From Atrina japonica (Eukaryota > Mollusca > Bivalvia > Pterioida > Pinnidae): DNA of 64,000 bases. How positions within the stretch are numbered: the first letter of the stretch is position 1; each line of letters begins with the position of its first letter. This document shows, in pieces, positions 35,665-47,500 of the stretch. The notes beneath the pieces are model-generated. The model saw only the letters and a program-made list of their open reading frames with translations. It was not told where the DNA came from and did no database searches. A program made the translations under genes and the position numbers. The stretch is from the NCBI GenBank assembly GCA_030159075.1, contig BROG01000073.1, positions 1,552,501 to 1,616,500 of the forward strand, in the 5' to 3' direction.

Positions 35665-35670
35665 CTGACA

Positions 35671-35681
35671 TTATTGAATCG
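35671..35681 (+). repeat. Right flanking direct repeat of the Polinton (candidate TSD)
   Basis: TTATTGAATCG, identical to 21443-21453; see the left copy for the limits of this call. Confidence 0.65.
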
Positions 35682-38382
35682 CGGCAACTAGAGGATCTAC
35701 TGGTAATGAAGAATTCTCACGTATTTTATTACGAAACCATAATTATAGTTGGGCTCAAATCAAAGTGGGTATCAGTTGAAATACAACTTTCGAAAGTCAA
35801 AATACAAAACAGTCAGGTGAAATTACTACTTTAATAATTCAAAATAACGAGATCAGGTAATACTTTTATAATTCTGAATATATAGATCAGATAAACAGTC
35901 TTCACTTCTTCTTTTTATCTCTTTATTTTCTTAAAACATTTTTTTTTATATAAAATCACACTCTAATCTGACCTCAATAGGCTTTCGTTTTTGTGAAGTG
36001 TGAAATGGGTTAAAATGTGGAACCAAAGTCCTGTGAAATGGGTTAAAATGTGGAACCAAAGTCCTGTTTTTAAGTCATTTTATATCAGGTACGTATTAAA
36101 GCAAGTCACATTGTTATATTTAAAAAAAAAAAAGCAGAAGTCTATGCATTTGGTTAGTTGCTGTGTCGCTGATTTCAGAGTCGGGATCGGGATGCATGAT
36201 TAATGGTATGGCGGGAGGTTGGAATTGACATAACTTCGAGCTTTATGTCTCATAAGAAGGTAGTTAACCCCCTAGATCTATTTTGAACACTGTTTTTTGT
36301 ATTTAAGTTGTAAGATATTTCATTAGTTATATTTCTTTCAAACTGTTTATGTATTTGAAAATATTATTACATAGATCATGGCCGGAATAACGGGATGATA
36401 ATATGGATTCCTTAAGTTAAACTTCAAATCAAGGAAGGAATCAATTTCCATCCCATTTCCACCTTTAAGTTAAGTTAAATCGTTGATGAATAGGCCTATC
36501 GTAGTACTTTAGTTCTTGACTATTTCGTTTATTTACTTTCCTCTTTGCCTTTCGATGTATATCACCATCTGATGTAATTTGATATTTAACCAACATTAGA
36601 TATATAATATGGAAAGCAAAATTCCTGTCATATATCTATATACATAGTACGTCTTGTCAAAGCAAATTGAAAAACTACCACACACCATCAGCTCATGATT
36701 TGGTAAGTCTAAAAGATTTCAGGTAATTTCCGGTACATGGAAATACTGAAAACACCGAAAACGATAACTATTTGCCGAATACACCAATATAAAGTCGGAC
36801 AAACAACTTAATTATTAAATATATTTATATTTGGCTCCCTAATTTGAAGTTTAACATAATTTTGATGCATTTCAAAGAAGTTATTATGATATTATTTCCC
36901 ATACACAAATCACATGTGTGATTTCCAGTTTTACCAGCGATATATAAAGCTATTGACAACTACTGAAGTAGGCTACAAATGAGTTCGCAAAATTTATTTT
37001 CAGTATATATTATTAGTAAATTTGCGATTTTTCAATAACTCCTCTAGAATTCATTGTTCACCCAATTTTAGAAAAAAATTATCCACAGAAAGTTGAGGTT
37101 TTGTACTAATATGCTAGAAATTCAATTGCAATCACCTTATTATATCGGAAGAAATACATCATTCTTCATGAGAGTAAAATTCCAGCGATGTCATTTCGAT
37201 GTTTATTACAAAGATAATGATTGGATTTATGTCGTAATTCATAAACACCAAAATAAAACTGTTGATACCTAATATAAATATTTCATGGAGGTAAACTAAC
37301 AAAAATATTATCAAAATTAGGCCCAGACTTTCCAGACTTAAACATGCCATTTTTCATTTATTTCGGATGTCTACTAAATTCAGAGGACAAAATCAAACAA
37401 ATTCTTAATTATTGATAATTTACATATGTATAGTGAAATACATTTTTGCAAACTCATTTATGTCCTACTACTGTATATGCGCATTCGACTCAAATTATAT
37501 AAATCCTTTTAATATTTTGCATTTTTATTCAGAAATACAAGAAGACTTTGTGTTAATACACCAGTATGCATATAACACAATGTATAAAGTTATGTTTATT
37601 GTGTCAACCCAGATTTCATCAGCATGACTTGTGTATTAAAATATCGTAATAACTTCTGATTTCTGTAAAACTTTACATAAGGGATCCAAATATCAATATC
37701 GATAATATTTAAGTTGCTTGTTGGATTACCGTAATATCAGTGTTTTCAGTGCTTTTTCCGGTGTTTTCGGTAATTACTTGTTGTTTTCAGAATTTCTATG
37801 GACCTGGTAATTTTGGCACTTGTAAATGTAAGCAAGTATCTTTGGCATTCAGTCTTTCAAAACATGTGTTGAAACATGATTTTTAGAATTTAATATTCAT
37901 CATGATATATTAATTGACTGATCTGAATCAATATTAGCTGCATAAATTGCCTGTTCAAGTGTCAAAAATACTGGATGCTGAAAAGTTAAGTGCTGAAATT
38001 ATGTTGGTAGTTGAATAGACTATTACTATTATCAACAATTGTCGGACATTATAAAAGTACCAAGGGTACAGTACTTGTTTCTGAATCCTGATTAATACAT
38101 GTAATACAAATGTATCTTATCATATCTCTTAAGTTATTGTCATTAAGACAATAAATAAGTTTAAACCAAATAGTAAACAAGTCCAATTTGCATTTTGTCA
38201 GTAGTAGTGAGCAATTCCAATGAAAACAGTATAATGTATTTACAGATGTTTACTTATAATTTATATAAAAATGAAGAAATCATATGTTCTAAAAACTTCA
38301 TTCTTTTCTGCAAATGCCTTATGTTTATTTGTATTTCACCTGCTATATTTTTCAAGGGGATATACAAGGAATAATATCAAGT
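35682..38382. other. Spacer before SLF1; one 33-bp duplication
   Basis: AT-rich sequence without a recognised gene. GTGAAATGGGTTAAAATGTG and following (33 bp) is tandemly duplicated at about 35997-36065. A splice-acceptor-like TTTTTCAAG at about 38356 may begin the first SLF1 exon shown. No promoter identified. Confidence 0.5.
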
Positions 38383-38523
38383 ATGTCCAAAAGTTTAAAA
38401 ACACGTTTACAGAAAAGTCTGGATGGAAGATACAAATTTCTACTCTCAGGATTGCCTGACGATGATAGGACATGTCTTGCCAAGAAAATCCAGGAACTGG
38501 GAGCATTGTACATTGATTCAGAG
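38383..38523 (+). CDS. SLF1: SLF1 exon 1 (first coding exon seen)
   Basis: Starts MSKSLKTRLQKSLDGRYKFL and ends ALYIDSE before a weak donor (GAG|GTGGAA), phase 0. An upstream ATG at 38314 is in frame but lies before an acceptor-like site, so 38383 is preferred. Confidence 0.65.
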
Positions 38524-41500
38524 GTGGAACTTTGATATTCATATATAGATTTCTTATGACCAGAGCTTTCATTTGATATCTTGACTTTTGACCTTGGACT
38601 TTGACCTACTTTTTAAAAAAATTCACCTTAGCTAATATATAGCTTATAACCCACGATGGATAAGGCTTTTGTTATTTGGCATATAGATTTCTTATGACCA
38701 GAGCTTTTATTGGGTACCTTGACTTTTAATGTAGTGACCTTGGACTTTGACATACTTTTCAAAATTTTTAACTTGGGCTGAAGGAAACAAAATATTAACT
38801 GGTCCTTTGATCTTAAAACCTGACAGCTTGGGGTCAAATACCTATTTTGTAAATTTACACCCGTTTCAGAGAGCTTTGTTGTCTTCTGACAACCGAACTT
38901 GTGTTTAATTTCACTTAAGTAATGGACATCCAATATATATAAAACAAAAAAGTACATTTAATTCATATAGCATTCAAATGCATTCAATAATAATTCAGTG
39001 ATCAGAATCAGAAATAGAAAATTGTTAGGTTTGTTACCATAGTAGTTGAAATTAGGTTTTTTACCACATAAAGTTACATATAGCCAGACTGTTATAGTTG
39101 AAGTATTGTGGACATGCTTCAATGTTTATAAATTAATTTCCAAGTTAATACAGATTAAAGATTTAGAATTAAATGAAGATATGTGTGATTAGAAAACAAA
39201 GCTAGTGTTGTCCCCTGTAACACATATTTAGTGGACTGGTAACCAAATATTGGAAAATCATTAAGTGCACATGTATGCTGATCAATTAAATAAACTTGAA
39301 CGAAATGTTTCATTATAGTTCATTTTGTATTGATACTCATGTAAATCTTTCAAAAATAGTTTGGAAATGTTTCAAGAAATATTTTCTTTTTTATAGTGTT
39401 TCCATCCCAACTGCACACATATTGTTTGTGGAAAGTTATCCAGAAGTGAAAAATTTCTTGGAGCATGTGCTATGGGCAAATGGGTTCTTCATCCAGATTT
39501 CATCATTGTTTCTGCTGAGAAAGGAATATGGCAAGATGAGGAAAAGTTTGAGTGGGTGAATTATCAGGTGACAAATGTTCCCATGGAAATGGTAATGGCT
39601 GCTCGTAGGTGGAGATTTCACATTGATGCATATCGGACATGTGCATTTTCTGGATGGAAAACGGCAGTCATAGTTCGTGGAGCAAAGAAATCTTCTGTAT
39701 ACAACAAGTGAGGGCTATAGATTTCCTGTATGTTACCGGTACTCATTAAATAGGCTAGTTGTAGTTTTCCTTCAATGCTTTCTGCTATAAAATCAGTTAT
39801 CTGGTTAGTAGAGTCCTTACCTTTGAAGTAAAATGCTGTATTCAAATCAGTTTCAAGCCTAATACTTTTACATAGACCTTTGCCAAACCCTGGGTGTAGG
39901 AAGTGGAAGTCATGAATCTTTCAGATAAGACAAAAACTCAGGTCCCAGGTCGTGGAAGGCATGACATAAAGATCTTCAAACTCCATAACACAGGTTAAAA
40001 ATTTGGCACTTCATGTGAAGCTGGTGGCATCATCGTAATCGTGAAATTATTCCTTATCTGATATAAAACAACATTAAAATAAAGAAACTGATATATTTGT
40101 ATCATGAGTGAATCAATATTTATTTATGCAAGTTACACAAATAAGTGTGTTCTCATTTAGAAGGATGATTACTATCTGAACTGTTCTTGCAGTATTCTGT
40201 TTAATCTGCTGCTCTTTTGCTGTTAATGACATCTAATTATTGATTTCTTCATTTGACAAACTTCTGAGCTTGTTCGCAGCAAGCTTTTGCTTTCACTTAA
40301 CTTTTGTTATCACAGTGCACTTGTCAGCTGTTCGTGTCAACATTTAATAATAAAAAAATCTGATGTTCTTAAACTACCAAACCATTTTTTTAACCAAACT
40401 TAAACATAATCAGTTGGAGGGTATCTTTTTAAATGTTGTCACCTATGCTTATAAAGCAAAAAGCATGAGCACCATGACAGATTAGCACATGTTTTTTTTA
40501 CTGTAAATGTTTAAAAATATTGCAGCTAGAGAAAGGAGGTAACATGAAAATGATTAACATAAAAAGATCTATTCTAGGAAGAGGTGAACAGTAATTTTCA
40601 GATGGTCCTTATATGTAATCATATATGCACATATATATCCAAATTTGAGTTTGAGTAAGTGAAAGACACAGAAATTATATGTTATTAAAAAGTAACTGCT
40701 GATTGCTTTAGTTCAGTTGGTAGTTAATCCTGAAGTACAAATTAAAATACACTAGCTTCAGCATTCAATGACTTCTAACACATCTTAAAATACACAATGT
40801 CTCTGTTTTCCATTAAACACAAAATAAGTCATCACTCCTTGAATGTGTCATAACAGCTTAATTTTATTTTATTTTCCAAAATTCATATTGAACTATAAAA
40901 AATGTTGTGAAACATTATGCAGTTATTGACTGGGTCTGAGGGCAATAGCAATTTTGCTGGCACACGACGCAAAGCAGAGGGCATTAGTCAAAAGCGAGGG
41001 TACGAACAAAATTGTTGTTGCTCTCAGTTAAAAATTGTTTTGTTATATGAAACATGTTTAAATTATTACTTTTGTTTAGTTCAGCGTAAAATTTCCTTAA
41101 GAAATTGTTCAAACATTTGTCACTGTACACTAATAAATCATCCAGAGATGTACCACTATTTGATAAAGAATCTTCACTTCACAGCGACCTTTATAACATT
41201 TGCTGTGTTTTTACTGTCACGGTTGTTTAGACTGTCAGCTGTTCCTCATCCAAACTAGTGAAGTGGTTCAATGTCATTGTTTACACCAGAGTCAGCTTAC
41301 TGATGTCAAAAAATATGTTCATGTTTGGCGCGGCGCTTGAAACATTAGCCAATCAAATTGTAGTTGTATCAAAATTGCGGTGAATTCAAAATGATACCTT
41401 GGCAATCACGTGAGGGCCCACAGTAAAAATTAAAAGACCGGGCAAGAGAAACTGTTTTTGTAGGCAATGTTTAATAGTAAGACTGTTGCTGATTTTTTTC

Positions 41501-44500
41501 TTATAGTTTGTATAGGAAATTTTCAACATGAATATAACAATTTGTTTTAGGACTGTCATCTTTGTCTCTTAGTCCATTGGAAACATTTTGGTTTAGATCT
41601 GTCTCTTTGTCGCTTAGTCAAGTGGAAACATTAAATAACTCTAGTTTTTTTCCTCAAATGTTAACCAAATTTGGTATGATGTTTTACATCACTACTGAAT
41701 CATAGAATTAGTTATGACCAACAGTTCAGCAATATTTGTCGTAGTTTTGAGATTTTAAGATCTTTATGAAAGACATAGCTCTCAGAAAGGGTTTGCATTG
41801 TGGTCAGAGTTTAATAGACCCTTTATTGTACAGGGTCCTGTGCCCTTTGAGTCCCAATGGGCCAAAGTGGGAAAAAGTAACTATGGTTATTTTCCTGATA
41901 ACAAGAAGGACACAAAAATTTATTCATCCAACTTTATCTAAATGACATGGTTTTCATTTGAAGACATGAAAGTTTTAATTGGGTGGTACTTAAAGTTGAG
42001 ATTCACCTTTGTAGGTGTACCAAATTTGAGCTGTACAGTACAGCTTTACATATTTGGGAAGTTTTCCTCAAGATTGGGAAAAAATAGTAAATTTTATATT
42101 GGGAATGAGGCCTTTTACCAGACCTACATGTTAATGATATAAATCTCTTCCTTAAACACTTTTTGTTAACTGTGAACTCAATCATTCACTTCTTGACACA
42201 TTATTTTTACAGGTTGTTGACATATGGTGGAGCAGATGTATATAAACTGAAACTGCCAATGAAAAACCCAGGAAAAGTTGTCAATCAGCTGACCTTTGTA
42301 TTCGTTGGGGAGCGCAGTGCTTACCAAGTACTTGGTCTAATGGATTACGGAATTTTGTGCTTAAAACCAGAATACATTGGAGATTACCTTATTAAAGTAA
42401 TATATAATATTCTTACTGATTTTCAAAACATATTGTCCAGTTGTAAATATGTAAATTTCTAATATGTAACAAGTCTAGTACAAATGGTCTAAACAGTATT
42501 AGATAGAAAAGCATTTGATTTACAGTTTTGTGGCAGTGGCCTGTGTTAGTTCATTATTTTATGTCACTGGAGCCAAAGTCTTCTGGAAACCTGTAGTCTT
42601 CACACTTCAGTTTATACTATAGCCTAAGCCTAAATTAAAATATTGAATGTTTGCCCTTTGCCGACTGACACACGGAAATCGTGCTGTCATAAAACGCTTC
42701 TTTTCTGCTGATTGGTGCATTTAAGACAATGTGGTTAAGGCCAAGCTTATTTAACCTAAACAAAAGTTACACTAAACACAGGGTATAATAATGATATACT
42801 GTCTTTATAGACAGGTGGTCTTTATATAAAGGGTCACATGTACACGAGATATTATGAAATCCAAAGGATCGGAGATGACTTTCATTATTTATATTTACAT
42901 GTTTCTTCTCTGGTTAGATATTCCATTTAGTAAACATACATTGTAATATTAAAGGAATTTTCCTACCTCCAAATTTCTGGGTCCAGGATCTGAAAAATTG
43001 GGAAAATATACATCTTTTTTTTTTAATTTCAAAATTGGGAATTTTTGCATATTTTTGGGAAAATACAAGCCATTTTTTAATTGGGAAGGGTCCTGTAATT
43101 GGACCCAAAATAGGCATAGGAAAAATCCTTGTACTAATACATTTACAACATAAATAATGAGAATAAGAAATAATTCAATGTTTTAATTAAATTTAATTTA
43201 AAATTTATGACAAAATTGTATTATTTACATCGTGGATACACCATGATACGGCACATTATTAGAGCTGAGACAAATCTCATAAAAACTGCTCAAAGTTGGT
43301 GATCTGTGTTGTTAAGTCACACAGATGTGTAAGAATAGACAGAAAGTTGTAGAAAGATGAATTTTATTTTATTTTCAGTTTATTAGATATAATCCAGTGC
43401 AACGAGTGCCCATGATTTTATTCTTGATTGAGATGTTGACTTGCTTATCAAGTGATATTCCACAAGATAAATTGTAAGATAATTACCCTATTGCATTCCT
43501 GAATATGAGAAAACAAAACATCAATCCTTCATCAATGATATTTAAATGCTCTTTTTTGTAAAGACACCTTGTCACAAAGTGTGTCCTTTTTTATTTTTTA
43601 GTCTTAGTCTTTTGCTGATTAAGTAATCATCACCGGAAACTTAGGTCTACAATTAATGATCGAAAACAAAACATCAATCAGTCAGTGATGATTGTTAGGT
43701 ACTGGTAGTAAAAACACCCTGTCATACTCACGTATGAGTGCCTAATTACCACCTAGGGCGTTAATTGACACCTCCAGGTGTGTTGTGACTGTCAAAACAT
43801 GTTTTGCGCCATGTTGTTGATTAGTTCTTACAATATCCTGCGAGAATTACGAGTTATCTCCCCTCCACCAGTAAGCAGTCACTATACACAAGTAAGATAA
43901 CTACCGGCGGGCGAAATACAGCGGTCGCCGGTCACATAAGGCAGGTGGTCGCTATTTAAGGGGCAAATATATAGTAATTCTCAAGGAGCGGTCCAAATAC
44001 GGTCGTTATGGACAGGGAGTCGTTATATGAGGGCGGTCGCTAAAGTAAGTTTGACTGTACATACCACAATTTTTCAAACAAACAAAAAAATTGTGAAGCC
44101 ATTTCTAGGCCTTTTTCTGGCAATTTTGGGAAAATGCCATTTGCGACACAATTGGAAATTTTAAGAGGAATTTGTGTCAATTGTTTGTGCTCATGGGAAT
44201 CTAAATGTAATGGAATAATCTGTTTTTTAATGCATTTCCCAATATATTAATTTATTTTTCATTACGGTTGCTGCAACACCATATTGGGAATCTTTTATAT
44301 AAAATTGGGAAAACCCATATTTACTTTGTAATGGGAATGAGACTGAATTTCGGCAATGTGGAAACTATAGAATAAGGCCTGGCATTTCAATAGAATTTTC
44401 TATGTTAAACAAAGAATTGAATACAGTTTCATTATATATTTTTATTTTAATTTTCTGAACTAGAAATTAAATATTAATCAATTTAGACAGAAAGTTTAAT

Positions 44501-47500
44501 TTTTGTGATGAAAATTCCTTATTTGTTCAAGCAAAGTTAAGATATCAAAATTGTCAGATTTTTAAATTACAAATTAGAAAATTACATCCAAACAAGCAAT
44601 AAAACTTGAAAACATACTCTGTTTAACATTCAAAATTCTGTTAAAATGCGATAAGAAATGATTTTACAATATTTTTTAGATAAAAATGGTTTTATATGAA
44701 ATACATGTAGATTCTATATTGTAAAAATAGTTGGTTGCAAACGCAGACCATATGGCTCGCCTGTTTTATGCTTGTTATAATTTGGGTCAAAATTAGGCCA
44801 CAGTAACCAGCATCTACCTACATTTAAGATTGAACTGCTGTCAGCGCTTCATGATTAATTTACCTTTGTCCAGTTGGCAGTCATCATCCCATGATTGCTA
44901 ACTGATATGTACAGTAATCAGTTTAGAGATGTATTGATGAAACAAAAAAGTAAATACAGGTGATTCTCAATACCTCAAATTCTACAGGACCACCCTAACA
45001 CTTTGAGGTTTCAAGAGTTCGGAAAATTGACGTTCCAACCAATGTAGGTTCTTATACTATACAAAATAAGGGATGCATGTTTTCGTAATTCACATGAAAA
45101 TAAACAATCTGCATACCTAGTTCTCAAACATGAAGATGTGTAAATAAGTTATCTTTATTATAGATCAAAGCCGATTTGGATATAAGTGGTCGTCAACATA
45201 TCTATGAGGTATATAATGTTGGAATAACCTACTGTACAGTACCGCTTGATGTCAAAATTAAATTACAACTTGGCTGTTAGATCTACACATGTACACAAAA
45301 TCGTAATCTATGATGCATGTTTAGTTTAAAGTTCTTCTGTTTTGATTGATCTAAATTAATTAACAATCCTGTTAATTACTACTTTATTTGGTCAGAGCTT
45401 ACTTGTCACCCATTATCAAAACACCTTTTGTTTAATCTCCAGGTAAAGGTCCCAGTGTTGGTCTGGCTAACCCATTGACTGTTTATATATTCACCGATAA
45501 TTACTTGAATTTAGAGGTTTCGAGAGTGAAATATAAAGGAATATACAAATCAGGACTTCCAATTGACTTCGAGGCTTCAAGAACTTTGAGGTTTTGAGAG
45601 ATTGAGAGTAAATTTACTTAATTTATAAAGGCAAAAAATCGGGACCTGTACGAAACTTCGAGGTTTTGAGAACTTCGAGGTTTCGGCGTTCAAGTCATTG
45701 ATAGTCACCTGTATGTCTACCATGCCTTTAGGTACCATTGCCTTTTCTAATTCCCCCTGAGCGGTTTTCACATACAAGTTTGACTGTATGCACTAAAACA
45801 TTACTGTCTATAAATTTTGGCAAATGGATTTATTTGTAAGGGACGTGTAATTGAAGGTTACCATGTTTGCTGTGACAAATACATGCAGGTACATGTATTA
45901 AACACATGTATGACACAGTCATATAGGCATAAAATAAAGGGAGTTTGACATATTAAAGAAAACAAATACCAGTTGTAACAATTTATTAAGGTTACCATGT
46001 ACATGTACTAGGATTGTACTATTTGACAAAATAAAATAAAACATTTTCCCTACCTACCTACCTATCTACCTACCCAATGTTCAAAATCTGGGTCGGAAAA
46101 GGGCAAACTTACAATATTTTAATTTAGGCCGTACTTATAGATTTAACATTGGTTATTTCATCACAAACGGCACTCTGCAGACTTCAAACATATGCAGTTC
46201 AACAAATATTGCAAAAATAACAGTTGTAATGAAATGTTTTTGTACATGTATTTATTTAACTGATCAACGATTTTAATCTATTCTGTGTACTAATTGTAAA
46301 GTTAACGTGGACATTATACATTTATAATCTTATATTTTTAGGATCCACCTCCTGACCCTATAGATTACCTTGTAAAATCAACAAAATATGTGATTCCAGA
46401 TTCCCCATCATTAGATATCAACCTTAGTATTAACAACAGTGAAAAAGACATTTTGTGTAGTCAGGTTACCATGTTAACCAATGATAACCTGTCACTCAAG
46501 TCCAAGAGATCCAACACATGCACACTTGAAAATGGAATCAATTTGGATTTGACCTTCACAGAATCATCAACAAAGTCAGATGTCAAGTCAGCAGATGTTT
46601 CATCTGTCCAGTCATCTAATGTTTTATCTGCACAGTCATCTAATGTTTTATCTGCACAGTCATCTAATATTTCATCTGTCCAGTCATCTAATGTTTTATC
46701 TATACAGTCATCTAGTGCTTCATCTGTCCGGTCTTCTAATTTTTTATCTGCACAGTCATCACATGACTCTATTTGCTGTAACAAGCCATCCACTTGTAAG
46801 TTTACTATATTTAATGTCTAAATAATGTATTAGTGTATAAGCCAGTGTTTTCTGAAGTTGAAAATGATTTTCAAATATAACAATGTATTAATGTAATGTA
46901 TTAGTGTATAAGCTAGTGTTTTTCTGTTAAAAAGTTAATTAATACTATGTATAAGCTAGTGTTTTCTGAAGTTAAAAACTATGATGTTTAAATGTAATAA
47001 TGTATTAGTATATAAGCCAGTGTTTTCTAGATTTGAAAATGATAATGTTCAAATATAACATTGTTACATTTGATGTTGCATATAAGTTGATCATCAATTT
47101 GACTAATATATTTTGTTTTAGCCAATCTAGCAAAGAAGAGAAAGATATTGGAGTTAGATCTTGATGGTGCTGTACAACAAATGAAGCGACAGAAGGTATT
47201 TGCTTAAATTCTTACAAGATTAAACTGAAGATTGACTGATTTCTACAATGCAAATACATAATAGGACTTCAGGAAAAAAAAAAAAAAATCATAAAACAAC
47301 AATGCATTGGTTCTATTCAATTTCAAACATTGGTTACTTGAACCCAGATTCAGATTGTTGTACAAAGTTAGACTTTATGATCATTTACTAAATAAATTAC
47401 CTGTCTTGTAGCAATTTTTCTGTTCATTTTGAAAATTCCTTGTAAATATATCTTATCTTTGTTATCCAGGTTGGACACAGTAGGTTTGTGTGGCGACCAC

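Larger units (their letters stand above)
21454..35670. mobile_element. Maverick/Polinton DNA transposon (virus-like), about 14.2 kb
   Basis: A self-synthesizing transposon class related to adintoviruses and virophages. It has 188-bp terminal inverted repeats, flanking direct repeats and the diagnostic set of protein-primed family B DNA polymerase, retroviral-type integrase, FtsK/HerA packaging ATPase and double-jelly-roll capsid protein. Genes are densely packed on both strands and look richer in G+C and CpG than the flanks. Most large genes are broken by frameshifts or stops, and no adenain-type protease was found, so this copy is non-autonomous as assembled. Left to right: two (+) genes, ATPase and MCP (-), a membrane protein (+), a conserved protein (-), a run of (+) genes to the integrase, then polymerase (-). 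Confidence 0.95.

Noticed and set aside
46461..46793. Minus-strand acidic frame DDCADKTL repeats
   Set aside because: Antisense of the in-frame 24-bp repeat in SLF1 exon 5.
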